From assembly GCA_002433335.1 (NCBI GenBank), contig DJHY01000307.1:1-26476 (forward strand): DNA of 26,476 bases, in the 5' to 3' direction. This document shows positions 1 through 8,471 of this stretch, in pieces (position 1 is the stretch's first letter; each line of letters opens with the position of its first letter). The notes under the pieces are model-generated. The model was not told the DNA's origin, searched no databases, and saw only the letters and a program-made list of their open reading frames with translations. This DNA comes from Rhodospirillaceae bacterium UBA6608 (GTDB taxonomy: Bacteria; Pseudomonadota; Alphaproteobacteria; Rhodospirillales_A; Casp-alpha2). Made by a program: the position numbers and the translations under genes.

Positions 1-620
1 TGGCGGGCGGCGGCCTGTCCGAGCGCGTCCCGGTCATCGCCTGTGGCTCGAACCAATCGCCGTCGGCCCTGGCCTGGAAATTCGCCCGCCATGAAGACGG
101 CGCGGTGCCCGTGGTCCGCATCCGCTTGAAAGACTTCGACACTGTCTATTCCGCCCATTTCGCGGGGTATGGCTCGATCCCCGCGACCCTGCATCCCGTA
201 CCCGGAACAGTGGTGACCCTGTTCATCAATTGGCTGACTCCGGACCAATTGGCGCAGATGCACAGCACGGAAACGGGCAAAGGAAATTACGTCTATGGCG
301 AGTTGGACAATCTGCAGATGGATGTCGAATTCGGCCCGCCCGTGACGCGCGCCGGGGCCTATATCGGCACCCGCGGCGCGCTGGCCATCGATGGCCGCCC
401 GGTCCCATTGGGCGAGGTTCAGGCCGAAGGCCGCCCCCATCCGGCGCTGAGGCAGCGGGACCTGATCCAACGACTGCTCGACCTGCATGCCCTAAGCGAC
501 ACGGTTGAGTCCTATATCCAGCGCAATATCGATGACGAGGCGGAACGCGAACGCCGCCAATTGCTGATTCGCGCCGGGTCGGTTCCTTTCGATTACGCCG
601 CGTTCTTTCCCATAGGCTAA
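1..620 (+). CDS. Conserved hypothetical protein, 3' part (5' end outside window)
   Basis: The reading frame is open from base 3 and ends at the TAA at 618-620, so about 205 C-terminal residues are visible and the true start lies to the left. The visible N-terminal part contains ACGSNQSPSALAWKF, followed by a YGSIPATLHPVPGT stretch and a segment around NYVYGEL. The GSN-with-following-basic-residue pattern is reminiscent of gamma-glutamylcyclotransferase-like (AIG2/GGCT) folds, but I cannot confirm membership and assign no function. No signal peptide or membrane segment is visible. A GTG at 105 could be read as a start, but conserved-looking sequence continues upstream of it, so I treat the gene as truncated by the window edge. 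It precedes the TPR gene by 70 bp on the same strand. Confidence 0.6.
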   Translation, partial: AGGGLSERVPVIACGSNQSPSALAWKFARHEDGAVPVVRIRLKDFDTVYSAHFAGYGSIPATLHPVPGTVVTLFINWLTPDQLAQMHSTETGKGNYVYGELDNLQMDVEFGPPVTRAGAYIGTRGALAIDGRPVPLGEVQAEGRPHPALRQRDLIQRLLDLHALSDTVESYIQRNIDDEAERERRQLLIRAGSVPFDYAAFFPIG

Positions 621-690
621 ACGCGCACGATCCTTCGCCCCGGTCTTTGCCCCTGTCCAAACCGTATTCTGACAGGTACCTTTTCCCGTC

Positions 691-2019
691 ATGGAACAAT
701 TGCTGTCGGACCTTTCGCTGATACGCGACGGACTGCTGAACGCTGCGGCGGACTATTGGGCCCCGCTGGCGGAAACGGTCTCGACCATGCCGACCTGGGC
801 AATCGCCGCCGCGGCGGCCGGGGCCCTGGCTTTGATTGCCGTTCTGATCTTCAGTGGACGGCGGCTCAAGGGCGGCGAGCGCCTGGATCGCCCCGACCCC
901 GTCTTGCGCACGCAACCGGCAGCGGACGACCCGTTCCCTCTATCCCCAACCTTGCCCCCGGCCGAGGCCCCGATCGAGGCGCCGACGCCGGACGCCCCCA
1001 CGCCGCTGGAACCACAGCCCCTTCCGGACACGCCGGAAATTCACGGCCTGGCTGAAATCCTGGCCGAGCGGGGATTGGACGACGACGCGCGGGACGGTCG
1101 CCTGCGATCCTTCGCCGGCGAACTGGATGACCTGCGCGGTCGCCTGGGCACGGTCAGCGCGGGGTCACCGGCAACGGCCAAGCTTTTGCACGATGCCCGC
1201 AGCGCCATTGCTTCGGGTGACATCCAACACGGTACGGACCTGCTGATCCGCGCCGCCGAGGAAGAAGACACCACGGGCCACAAACATTCCTGGACCGCCG
1301 ACATTCACGGCCGCGCGGCGGCCTTGACCCGGCTGGTCGCGGGCGATTTGACCGCGGCCCGGGGCGATTCCGAGGAAGCAGCGACCCTCTATCGTCTTGC
1401 CGCCGACGCGGCCCCCCACGACGATTTGGAATTGCGGGTCGAATGCCTGGGCCGTCTGGCCACGCTGGCCCATGAGCGGGAAGATTACCGCACCGCCCGC
1501 AAACATTTCGCCGAGGCCCTGGAGGTTCTGGAAACCGCCCGCGCCGATGGCCACCCGGACATGGGCGGGGTGCTGAACAACCTGGGCCTGGCCTGCGACC
1601 TGTCCGGTGACGGGCGATCGGCGGAACAATATTACCAACGCGCCCTGGCCGCCGACGAAGCCGCCTGGGGCGACGATCACCTGAACGTCGCCGCCGTATT
1701 GAACAACCTGGGCCTGTTCTACCGCCGCCGCGGCAAGACCCAGGCGGCCGAGCCGTTATTCCGCCGCGCCGTGACGATCAAGGAAAAGCATTTGATGCCG
1801 GGCGATCCGTCCCTCGCCCTCAGCCAGGTCAATCTGGCTGCCGCCCTGCGCGCCTTGGGCCGGGAACAGGACGCCCAGGACCTGGAACGCCGCGCCGGCC
1901 TTCCGCCCGCGCCGGAGCCGGAAACGGAAATTTCGGATCAGTTCGCACCCGGCGAAGACACGGATGAAAGCCCCATCGGCGAGGATGAGCCGGACGACCG
2001 ACCCATCCCAGCAAATTGA
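691..2019 (+). CDS. Membrane-anchored TPR-repeat protein (kinesin-light-chain-type TPRs)
   Basis: The 442-residue product has a short N-terminal segment, one hydrophobic helix at about residues 35-56, and a basic stop-transfer stretch (GRRLKGG). An acidic, proline-rich linker (about 65-115) and a helical region follow. From about residue 195 onward come several TPR units of the roughly 42-residue kinesin-light-chain type, with repeated VLNNLGL...AEQYYQRAL and VLNNLGLFYRRRGKTQAAEPL signatures. The extreme C-terminus is acidic. The likely architecture is a single-pass inner-membrane protein with a TPR scaffold in cytoplasm or periplasm. Partner and process are unknown. The start is an ATG with only a weak upstream purine stretch. 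It is separated by 145 bp from cbiX and is probably not part of that operon. Confidence 0.8.
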   Translation: MEQLLSDLSLIRDGLLNAAADYWAPLAETVSTMPTWAIAAAAAGALALIAVLIFSGRRLKGGERLDRPDPVLRTQPAADDPFPLSPTLPPAEAPIEAPTPDAPTPLEPQPLPDTPEIHGLAEILAERGLDDDARDGRLRSFAGELDDLRGRLGTVSAGSPATAKLLHDARSAIASGDIQHGTDLLIRAAEEEDTTGHKHSWTADIHGRAAALTRLVAGDLTAARGDSEEAATLYRLAADAAPHDDLELRVECLGRLATLAHEREDYRTARKHFAEALEVLETARADGHPDMGGVLNNLGLACDLSGDGRSAEQYYQRALAADEAAWGDDHLNVAAVLNNLGLFYRRRGKTQAAEPLFRRAVTIKEKHLMPGDPSLALSQVNLAAALRALGREQDAQDLERRAGLPPAPEPETEISDQFAPGEDTDESPIGEDEPDDRPIPAN

Positions 2020-2164
2020 CGTGGCGTCAGCCTTTCGCCTGCCCTGGAAATCTGTATAGTCGCCCACTCTCTTGCCGTCCGGAGGCAATGACCAGACGGC
2101 CAAGATCAATACCCTGCCGTCGGCAATGGCGTCGGCGGCCGCTCGAAGGCAAGGACCAAGCGAC
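2020..2164 (+). other. Intergenic leader upstream of the cobalamin operon
   Basis: This 145-bp gap precedes cbiX and probably carries its promoter. A TATAGT at 2055-2060 resembles a -10 box, but no convincing -35 sits 16-18 bp before it. A 5-bp inverted repeat (TTGCC at 2072-2076, GGCAA at 2084-2088) is present without a following T-run. I looked for a cobalamin riboswitch, in particular the conserved B12 box and the adjacent core stems, and did not find one. In-frame TTG and ATG codons in this stretch could extend cbiX, but the encoded residues do not look like the family. Confidence 0.3.
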
Positions 2165-3259
2165 ATGACGGAAAAAACCGGAATCATGATTTGCGGCCAT
2201 GGCAGCCGCGACCAGGGCGCAGTCGAGGAATTCGGCACCCTGGCAGGCCATCTGGCCAAACGTTTTCCCCAGTACGAGGTCGAAAGCGGCTTCCTGGAAT
2301 TCGCGACCCCGGTGATTCGCACCGGGCTGGACAAGCTGCGCGACCGGGGCGTCAACCGCATCATCTGCGTGCCCGGCATGCTGTTTGCGGCGGGCCACGT
2401 GAAAAACGATCTGCCGTCCGAGATCAACAATTTCGCCCATGCCCATCCCGATCTGGATGTGCGGTTCGGGCGTGAACTGGCAATCGATTCGCGCCTGCTG
2501 CGCGCCGCCCAGGTCCGCATCGAGCAGGCCGAAGCGGAAGCCAACGCCAACGGCCATATTGCCCGCGAAGACACCCTGTTGATGGTGGTCGGGCGCGGCA
2601 CCAACGACCCGGACGCCAATTCCAACGTCAACAAGGTCGCCCGCATGCTGTGGGAAGGGATGGATTTCGGCTGGGCCGAGGTCAGCTATTCCGGCGTCGC
2701 CTATCCCCTGGTCGACGAGGGCCTGAAGAAGGCGGTGAAGCTCGGCTACAAACGGATCATCGTATTTCCCTACTTCCTGTTCACCGGCATCCTGGTCAAC
2801 CGCATCTATCGCTGGGCCGACGAATGCGCCGCCGCCCACCCCGAGGTCGATGTCGTCAAGGCCCCGTACCTGAACGACCACGAAGACCTGATCGACTGTT
2901 TCGCCGACCGCGTCGAAGAAGCCCTGAATGGCGACAACAAGATGAACTGCCTGCTGTGCAAATACCGCGAGCAGATCATCGGGTACGAAGACGACCACGG
3001 CATGGCTCAGGTCGGCCATCACCACCACGTCGTCGGCATCGGCACGGACGGCCACGGCGCCGAGGATCATGGCGTGGTCCACGGCAAGCACGGCCATAGC
3101 CATAGCCATAGCCATGGCCACCATCATCACCATGGCCATTCCCATGGGCATGATCACTCTCATGGGCATGATCATTCCCACGATCACGGGCATTCCCATG
3201 ATCACAACCATGATCACGGCCATAGTCACGACGCCCCCAAACAGGGTTCCGAAGGCTAA
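2165..3259 (+). CDS. cbiX: Sirohydrochlorin cobaltochelatase CbiX, long form with Fe-S motif and His-rich tail
   Basis: This enzyme inserts Co2+ into sirohydrochlorin, the first committed step of early-cobalt B12 synthesis, in the cytoplasm. The 364-residue product has two CbiX-type halves. The N-terminal half has GHGSRD (His12) and AGHVKNDLP (His78), the positions expected for the metal-binding histidines. The second half opens at VGRGTNDPDAN. After the chelatase core comes MNCLLC (residues 260-265), an exact match to the MXCXXC motif that holds a 4Fe-4S centre in the long CbiX of Bacillus megaterium. Residues 278-364 form a tail with more than 30 histidines. I chose the ATG at 2165, preceded by AAGGA about 10 bp upstream, because family similarity begins there. 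A TTG at 2072 would add 31 unconvincing residues. First gene of the operon; cobH follows after 18 bp. Confidence 0.93.
   Translation: MTEKTGIMICGHGSRDQGAVEEFGTLAGHLAKRFPQYEVESGFLEFATPVIRTGLDKLRDRGVNRIICVPGMLFAAGHVKNDLPSEINNFAHAHPDLDVRFGRELAIDSRLLRAAQVRIEQAEAEANANGHIAREDTLLMVVGRGTNDPDANSNVNKVARMLWEGMDFGWAEVSYSGVAYPLVDEGLKKAVKLGYKRIIVFPYFLFTGILVNRIYRWADECAAAHPEVDVVKAPYLNDHEDLIDCFADRVEEALNGDNKMNCLLCKYREQIIGYEDDHGMAQVGHHHHVVGIGTDGHGAEDHGVVHGKHGHSHSHSHGHHHHHGHSHGHDHSHGHDHSHDHGHSHDHNHDHGHSHDAPKQGSEG
3089..3232 (+). repeat. Histidine-codon tandem repeat tract in cbiX
   Basis: The 3' end of cbiX is made of short imperfect repeats alternating His codons with Gly, Ser, Asp or Asn codons. Within it an 18-bp unit, catgggcatgatcac plus a TCY codon, occurs twice in direct succession at 3143-3160 and 3161-3178. 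The tract looks like the product of slipped-strand expansion and may vary in length between strains. It encodes the metal-binding tail. Confidence 0.8.
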
Positions 3260-3277
3260 AGCGCGGGATCCCCGGAG

Positions 3278-3919
3278 ATGTTCGATTACGTCCGCGATCC
3301 GGCGGAAATCTACCGCCGGTCTTTCGCCACCATCGAGGCCGAGGCGGACCTGCGCCGCTTCGTCGGGGCGGAACGGACACTGGCCGTGCGCCTGATCCAT
3401 GCCTGCGGCATGGCCGATATCGGGGGCGAGTTGGTCTTATCGAACGAACCGGGACGGGTCGGCACCGCGGCGTTGCAGAACGGCGCGCCGATCCTGGTCG
3501 ATGCGGAAATGGTTGCACGCGGCATCATCGCCAGCCGTCTGCCCGCGGGAAACCGGGTAATCTGCACCCTCAATGCCGAGGGCGTGCGCGAGCATGCCCA
3601 GGGCTTGGGCACCACCCGGTCCGCCGCCGCCGTCGATTCATGGATTCCCGACCTGGCGGGCGCTGTCGTCGCCATCGGCAATGCGCCGACGGCCCTGTTT
3701 CGGCTTCTGGAACTGCTGGCAGAGGGCGCGCCCAAGCCGGCCGTGATCCTGGGCTTTCCCGTCGGCTTCATCGGGGCGGCGGAATCCAAACAAGCGTTGA
3801 TCGAACACGCAGGCGACGTGCCCTTCGCCACCCTACCGGGCCGCCGGGGCGGCAGCGCCTTGGCCGCCGCCGCGATCAACGCGCTTTGCCCCGCGCCGGA
3901 AGCAAAGGCACCGTCATGA
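3278..3919 (+). CDS. cobH: Precorrin-8X / cobalt-precorrin-8 methylmutase (CobH/CbiC)
   Basis: It catalyses the 1,5-sigmatropic shift of a methyl group from C11 to C12 that yields (cobalt-)hydrogenobyrinate. The 213-residue length is normal for the family. The N-terminus (DYVRDPAEIYRRSF) is characteristic, and His41 in RLIHACGMAD corresponds to the essential histidine of the Pseudomonas denitrificans enzyme. Further family signatures are the NEPGRVGTAALQNGAP-like segment, an AIGNAPTALF loop and GFPVGFIGAAESK. The ATG start has GGAG directly abutting it, which is too close to be an optimal ribosome site, so initiation may depend on the cbiX gene ahead. The stop overlaps the cobL start as ATGA (3916-3919). 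Confidence 0.96.
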   Translation: MFDYVRDPAEIYRRSFATIEAEADLRRFVGAERTLAVRLIHACGMADIGGELVLSNEPGRVGTAALQNGAPILVDAEMVARGIIASRLPAGNRVICTLNAEGVREHAQGLGTTRSAAAVDSWIPDLAGAVVAIGNAPTALFRLLELLAEGAPKPAVILGFPVGFIGAAESKQALIEHAGDVPFATLPGRRGGSALAAAAINALCPAPEAKAPS

Positions 3920-5133
3920 CCGAGCGTTGGTTGACTGTCGTCGGTATCGGCGAAGACGGCCTGAACGGCCTGAGCACCCATGCCCGCGCCCTGGTCGACG
4001 CGGCCGAGGTCCTGGTCGGCGGCGAACGTCATCTGGCCATGACCCCGTCCGACGACCGCCCGCGCATCACCTGGGGCGACGGCCTGACCCCGGGGATCGA
4101 GCGCATTGCCGAACATGAAGGCAAGGCGGTCTGCGTCCTGGCCACGGGCGATCCGTTGAATTTCGGCATCGGCAAGCGCCTGGTCGAACGGTTCGGCATC
4201 GACGCGATGAACATCGTCCCGACCGCGGGCGCCTTCGCCCTGTTGGCGGCGCGGATGGGCTGGTCCCTGAACGACGGCATGGTGCGTACCGTCAGCTGCC
4301 ACGCCTTCCCGGTCACGGTCCTGAACCGTCACCTGTTACCCGGCATGAAGCTATTGATCCTGGCCCGCAACGGCGAGACACCGGCCGAGATCGCGGCCCT
4401 GTTGGAGGCGCGCGGCTTCGGCGACAGCGCGATGACCGTGATCGAACACATGGGCGGGCCGGACGAAGGCCGCTACGACACCATGGCCGAGGAATGGGAA
4501 GGCCGCAGGGTCAAGGACCTGAACGTCATCGCCCTGCATCTTTGGGCGAAACCCGGCGTCGCCGTCTGGCCCGAAGTTCCGGGCCTGCCTGAAGAAGCCT
4601 TTCAACACGACGGCAAGATCACCAAGCGCGAGGTTCGCGCCGCGACCATCGCCCGTCTGGCCCCCATGCCGGGGCAAATGCTGTGGGACATCGGGGCCGG
4701 GTCCGGCGCGGTCGCCATTGAATGGTTGCGCGCGGCGGCAGGCTCACAAGCCATTGCAATGGAACGCGATCCGGCGCGCTGGCCCGATATCGAAGCCAAT
4801 GCCGCCAACCTGGGCGTGCCGCATCTGAAATTGTTGAAGGGCGAAGCCCCGGCCTGCTTGGGCGATGCGGACGGCCCGCCCGATGCCGTATTCGTCGGCG
4901 GCGGCCTGTCCCAGCCGGACGTGATCGACGCGGCCCTGGCCGCGTTGAAGCCCGGTGGGCGGTTGGTCGCCAATGCGGTAACGCTGGAGGCGCAAGAGAT
5001 CCTGATCGCGCAGCACCGCCAGCGGGGCGGCGAACTGGCGCGCATTTCCGTGGCCCGCGACAGCGCCGTCGGCGGCCTGACCGCGATGCGCCCGCTGATG
5101 GACGTGTTGCAATGGGCCGTGGTGAAATCATGA
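3916..5133 (+). CDS. cobL: Precorrin-6Y C5,15-methyltransferase (decarboxylating), CbiE-CbiT fusion
   Basis: This 405-residue protein joins the two activities that are separate CbiE and CbiT in some bacteria: methylation at C5, then methylation at C15 coupled to decarboxylation of the C12 acetate chain. Residues 1 to about 210 form a tetrapyrrole methylase domain (TVVGIGEDGLNGLS at the start; ATGDPLNFGIG in the middle). From about residue 235 the protein is CbiT-like, with the class I SAM-binding loop WDIGAGSGAVAIEW at residues 257-270. Its length is close to that of P. denitrificans CobL. The start at 3916 overlaps the cobH stop by 4 bp, which fixes it by translational coupling. The stop overlaps cobI in the same way. 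Confidence 0.96.
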   Translation: MTERWLTVVGIGEDGLNGLSTHARALVDAAEVLVGGERHLAMTPSDDRPRITWGDGLTPGIERIAEHEGKAVCVLATGDPLNFGIGKRLVERFGIDAMNIVPTAGAFALLAARMGWSLNDGMVRTVSCHAFPVTVLNRHLLPGMKLLILARNGETPAEIAALLEARGFGDSAMTVIEHMGGPDEGRYDTMAEEWEGRRVKDLNVIALHLWAKPGVAVWPEVPGLPEEAFQHDGKITKREVRAATIARLAPMPGQMLWDIGAGSGAVAIEWLRAAAGSQAIAMERDPARWPDIEANAANLGVPHLKLLKGEAPACLGDADGPPDAVFVGGGLSQPDVIDAALAALKPGGRLVANAVTLEAQEILIAQHRQRGGELARISVARDSAVGGLTAMRPLMDVLQWAVVKS

Positions 5134-5876
5134 CCGAAAAATCGCAAAAAACCGGCATGCTCTATGGCGTCGGCGTCGGCCCTGGCGACCCGGACCTGCT
5201 GACCCTGAAGGCGGTGAAGGTCATCGCCCAGGCTCCGGTGATCGCCTATCCGGCGGCGGAAAACGCCGATAGCCTAGCCCGCGCCATCGCAGCACCACAC
5301 ATCCCCGAAGGCAAGACCGAGATCGCCATCGTGACCCCGATGGTGCCGGGGAACTTCCCCGCCAACGACGTCTATGACGCCTATGCCAAGGATATATCCG
5401 GGCATCTGTCCGCCGGGCGCGACGTCGCGATTTTGTGCGAGGGCGATCCCTTCCTCTACGGCTCGTTCATGTATCTGTTCCTGCGTCTGGCCGAAGACTT
5501 CCCGACCCAGGTCGTGCCCGGCGTCTCGTCGCTGGCCGCCTGCGCCGCCGTGGCGGGCGCGCCCCTGGTGTCCCGCAATCAGGTCCTGACCGTGATCCCC
5601 GGCCCCCTGGACGAGGCCGAATTGGAAGCCCGCCTGTCGGGCGCCGAAGCCGCCGCCATCATGAAAGTCGGCCGCCACATGGCAAAAGTCCGGGACGTCC
5701 TGTCCCGACTGGGCCGCCTGGACCGGGCCCAATATGTGGAACGCGCCACCATGGCCGATCAAAAGGTCATGCCCCTGGCCGACGCCCCTGACAAAGCCCC
5801 TTATTTTTCGATGATCCTGGTGCGCTCGCCGGAATCCGTCGAACGGTCGAACAAGACGGGAGACAACCTGCCATGA
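5130..5876 (+). CDS. cobI: Precorrin-2 / cobalt-precorrin-2 C20-methyltransferase (CobI/CbiL)
   Basis: It is a SAM-dependent tetrapyrrole methylase that adds the methyl group at C20 of (cobalt-)precorrin-2. The 248-residue product shows GVGVGPGDPDLLTLKAVKVI near the N-terminus, CEGDPFLYGSFMYLFLRL for the second SAM-binding region, and VVPGVSSLAACAAVAGAPL, all typical of CobI/CbiL. The ATG at 5130 overlaps the cobL TGA (ATGA). A second Met at residue 10 is possible but lacks this coupling. The stop overlaps the cobJ start again by ATGA. In this locus the likely substrate is the cobalt form, because CbiX is encoded upstream in the same operon; that is inference. Confidence 0.96.
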   Translation: MTEKSQKTGMLYGVGVGPGDPDLLTLKAVKVIAQAPVIAYPAAENADSLARAIAAPHIPEGKTEIAIVTPMVPGNFPANDVYDAYAKDISGHLSAGRDVAILCEGDPFLYGSFMYLFLRLAEDFPTQVVPGVSSLAACAAVAGAPLVSRNQVLTVIPGPLDEAELEARLSGAEAAAIMKVGRHMAKVRDVLSRLGRLDRAQYVERATMADQKVMPLADAPDKAPYFSMILVRSPESVERSNKTGDNLP

Positions 5877-7702
5877 CCGACTTCGCCCAACCGCCCGTGA
5901 TCCTGGCCGTGACCGAACCGGGCGCCGCCTTGGCCCGCCGCCTCCAGGCCGTGGTGCCAGGCGCGCTGGTTCATGGCCGCGTCGACCGCGTGGCCCAGGC
6001 CGATGACTTCTTTCCCGAAACCACCGGCCACGTCGCCGAATTGTTCGCCGCCGGACATCCGGTGATCGGCATCTTCGCCTCGGGCATCCTGATCCGCGCC
6101 CTGGCCCCGCTGTTGGCCGACAAGGTGGCCGAACCGCCGGTGATTTCCGTGGCCGAGGACGGCAGCGCCGTGGTCCCCCTGTTGGGCGGGCATTCCGGGG
6201 CCAATCGCCTGGCCCGCGAGATCGCGCAGGCGTTGGGCGTCAGCGCCGCCGTGACCACCACGGGCGATCTACGCCACGGCATCGGGGTGGACGATCCGCC
6301 CGCCGGCTGGACCGTCGCCAACCGCAAGAAATCGCTGTCGGTCGCCGCCGCGTTGCTGGCCGGGGAGCCGGTGCGCCTGGACGTTCAGGCCGGGGATGCT
6401 TCCTGGCTGGCCGAGGCCGGCCTGCCCGTGGACCCTGCCGCGATGCCGGGTATCGTCGTGACCGACCGCGCCGTCGGCGAGACCGAAGACTTGGTGCTAC
6501 ATCCGCCGGTTCTGGCCGTCGGCGTCGGCTGCGAACGGGATGCCGACCCAGCGGAATTGCGTGATTTGGTCGAACGGACCCTGGCTGAGAACGGCCTGGC
6601 CACCGGAGCCGTTGCCTGCGTCGCCTCGATCGACGTCAAAATGGACGAGGCCGCCGTCAACGTCCTGGGCGACGCCCTGGGTGCCCCCGTGCGGTTCTTC
6701 GACGCGGCGACGCTGGAGGCCGAGACCCCGCGCCTCGCCAATCCGTCGAACATCGTGTTTCAGGAAGTCGGCTGCCACGGCGTATCCGAAGGGGCAGCCC
6801 TGGCCGCCGCCGGATCGGACGCGGAATTGATCGTCGCCAAGACCAAATCGAAGCGCGCGACCTGCGCCGTCGCCCGCGCTGTCGGGAACATCGATGCCGC
6901 CACGGTCGGCCGGGCGCGCGGCCGTCTGACCGTGGTCGGCACCGGGCCGGGCACGCCGCTGTGGCGCACGCCTGCCGTGTCCCGCGCGGTGGCCGAGGCG
7001 ACGGACTTGGTCGGCTATGGCCTGTATCTGGATTTGCTGGGCCCGGCGACGGCGGGCAAGACCCTCTATTCCTCGGAATTGTCGGAAGAAGAAGCCCGCG
7101 CCCGCAAGGCGCTGGAACTCGCCGCCGAGGGCCGCAACGTCGCCCTGGTCTGCTCCGGCGACCCGGGCGTTTACGCCCTGGCGACCCTGGTGGTCGAGTT
7201 GATCGACCGGATCGACGATCCTGCCTGGAACCGGGTCGAGGTCGTGATCGAGCCCGGCGTCAGCGCGCTTCAGGCCGCCGCCGCCCGGGCGGGAGCACCC
7301 CTGGGCCATGATTTCTGCGCGGTCTCCCTGTCGGACCTGCTGACCCCTTGGGAGGTGATCGAAAAGCGCCTGCGCGCCGCCGCCGAAGGCGATTTCGTCA
7401 TGGCCCTGTACAATCCCGTGTCCAAACGACGGCGTTGGCAGTTGGAAAAGGCGCGCGACATTATGCTGACCCGCCGCCCGCCCGAGACGCCGGTCATCCT
7501 GGCCCGCAAGCTGGGCCGCGAGGGCGAGGCCATTTCGGTGATCCCGCTGAAGGACCTGCACCCCGACGCAGTCGACATGCTGACCCTGGTGATGATCGGA
7601 TCGTCCGACACCCGCCTCATCACGCGCGGCGCGCGGCGCTGGGTCTATACCCCGCGCGGTTACGCCGGAAAGGCCGCCAAACAACAGGAGACGGGGACAT
7701 GA
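5873..7702 (+). CDS. cobJ: CbiG-CobJ fusion: cobalt-precorrin-5A hydrolase / precorrin-3B C17-methyltransferase
   Basis: The 609-residue protein carries two enzymes. Residues 1 to about 340 are CbiG: an N-terminal domain ([32 protein letters not shown]), a linker domain, and a C-terminal domain with [22 protein letters not shown] and [14 protein letters not shown]. CbiG opens the delta-lactone and removes the C20 carbon as acetaldehyde in the anaerobic pathway. From residue 350 ([13 protein letters not shown]) it is a CobJ/CbiH methylase that methylates C17 with ring contraction, with [12 protein letters not shown] and [19 protein letters not shown] visible. A CbiG domain is not needed in the aerobic CobG route, so its presence argues for cobalt-containing intermediates. 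It is coupled by ATGA overlaps at both ends. Confidence 0.95.
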   Translation: MTDFAQPPVILAVTEPGAALARRLQAVVPGALVHGRVDRVAQADDFFPETTGHVAELFAAGHPVIGIFASGILIRALAPLLADKVAEPPVISVAEDGSAVVPLLGGHSGANRLAREIAQALGVSAAVTTTGDLRHGIGVDDPPAGWTVANRKKSLSVAAALLAGEPVRLDVQAGDASWLAEAGLPVDPAAMPGIVVTDRAVGETEDLVLHPPVLAVGVGCERDADPAELRDLVERTLAENGLATGAVACVASIDVKMDEAAVNVLGDALGAPVRFFDAATLEAETPRLANPSNIVFQEVGCHGVSEGAALAAAGSDAELIVAKTKSKRATCAVARAVGNIDAATVGRARGRLTVVGTGPGTPLWRTPAVSRAVAEATDLVGYGLYLDLLGPATAGKTLYSSELSEEEARARKALELAAEGRNVALVCSGDPGVYALATLVVELIDRIDDPAWNRVEVVIEPGVSALQAAAARAGAPLGHDFCAVSLSDLLTPWEVIEKRLRAAAEGDFVMALYNPVSKRRRWQLEKARDIMLTRRPPETPVILARKLGREGEAISVIPLKDLHPDAVDMLTLVMIGSSDTRLITRGARRWVYTPRGYAGKAAKQQETGT

Positions 7703-8466
7703 CCGTTCATTTCATCGGCGCCGGACCCGGCGCGCCCGACCTGATTACCGTGCGCGGCCTGAACCTGATCCGCGCCTGTCCGGTGGTGCTCTACGCCGGG
7801 TCGCTGGTTCCGGCCGAGGTCGTGGCCGAAGCCCCCGAGGGCGCGCGGGTGATCGACACCGCGCCCATGAACCTGGACGAAATCGTCGCCGAGATCGAAA
7901 CCGCCCATGCGGCGGGACAGGACGTGGCCCGCGTGCATTCCGGCGACCCGTCGATCTATGGCGCGATCGCCGAACAGATTCGCCGCCTGGACGCCCTGGG
8001 CATTCCCTATGACATTACGCCGGGCGTACCCGCCTTCGCCGCCGCCGCCGCCGCCCTCGGCAAGGAACTGACCCTGCCCAACGTCAGCCAGACCATCGTC
8101 CTGACCCGGACTTCCGTGCGCGCCTCGGACATGCCCGAAGGCGAAGATCTGGACACCTTGGGCAAAAGCGGCGCGACCCTCGCAGTGCATCTTTCGGTCA
8201 ACAACCTGGCCAAGGTGGTGCGCGAATTGACGCCCCATTACGGCGAAGACTGCCCGGTCGTCGTCGCCTATCGGGTCACCTGGCCGGATCAGCAGTTCGT
8301 CCACGGCACGCTCGCCGACATTCGCGCCAAGGTGAAGGAAGCGGGCTTCACCCGCACTGCCTTGATCCTGGTCGGCCGGGTGTTGGGCCATGCCAATTTC
8401 GATGATTCCGCCCTTTACGCCGCCGCCCATCACCACGTGTTGCGGCCCAAGAAAACGACCGCCTGA
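7699..8466 (+). CDS. cobM: Precorrin-4 / cobalt-precorrin-4 C11-methyltransferase (CobM/CbiF)
   Basis: This SAM-dependent tetrapyrrole methylase adds the C11 methyl group. The 255-residue protein starts [20 protein letters not shown], the typical CbiF/CobM opening. It has LYAGSLVP, the [17 protein letters not shown]-loop region and [22 protein letters not shown]. Near the end [10 protein letters not shown] leads into a short His-containing tail. The ATG at 7699 overlaps the cobJ TGA by 4 bp and defines the start. It is the last plus-strand gene of this operon; its stop lies only 5 bp from the end of the convergent cobK, and no stem-loop terminator is visible in the gap. Confidence 0.96.
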   Translation: MTVHFIGAGPGAPDLITVRGLNLIRACPVVLYAGSLVPAEVVAEAPEGARVIDTAPMNLDEIVAEIETAHAAGQDVARVHSGDPSIYGAIAEQIRRLDALGIPYDITPGVPAFAAAAAALGKELTLPNVSQTIVLTRTSVRASDMPEGEDLDTLGKSGATLAVHLSVNNLAKVVRELTPHYGEDCPVVVAYRVTWPDQQFVHGTLADIRAKVKEAGFTRTALILVGRVLGHANFDDSALYAAAHHHVLRPKKTTA

Positions 8467-8471
8467 GCCAG

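Noticed and set aside
2020..2164. Possible cobalamin riboswitch before cbiX
   Set aside because: Neither the B12 box nor the conserved core segments could be found, and the gap is shorter than a complete riboswitch plus expression platform usually needs.
2072..2164. TTG start extending cbiX by 31 residues
   Set aside because: The added residues do not resemble the family, and the ATG at 2165 has a ribosome site and a typical CbiX N-terminus right after it.
2027..3400. Long minus-strand open frame across cbiX rich in Met/Val
   Set aside because: It is the antisense of the His-codon repeat and the chelatase coding sequence; composition is an artefact of CAT/ATG complementarity.
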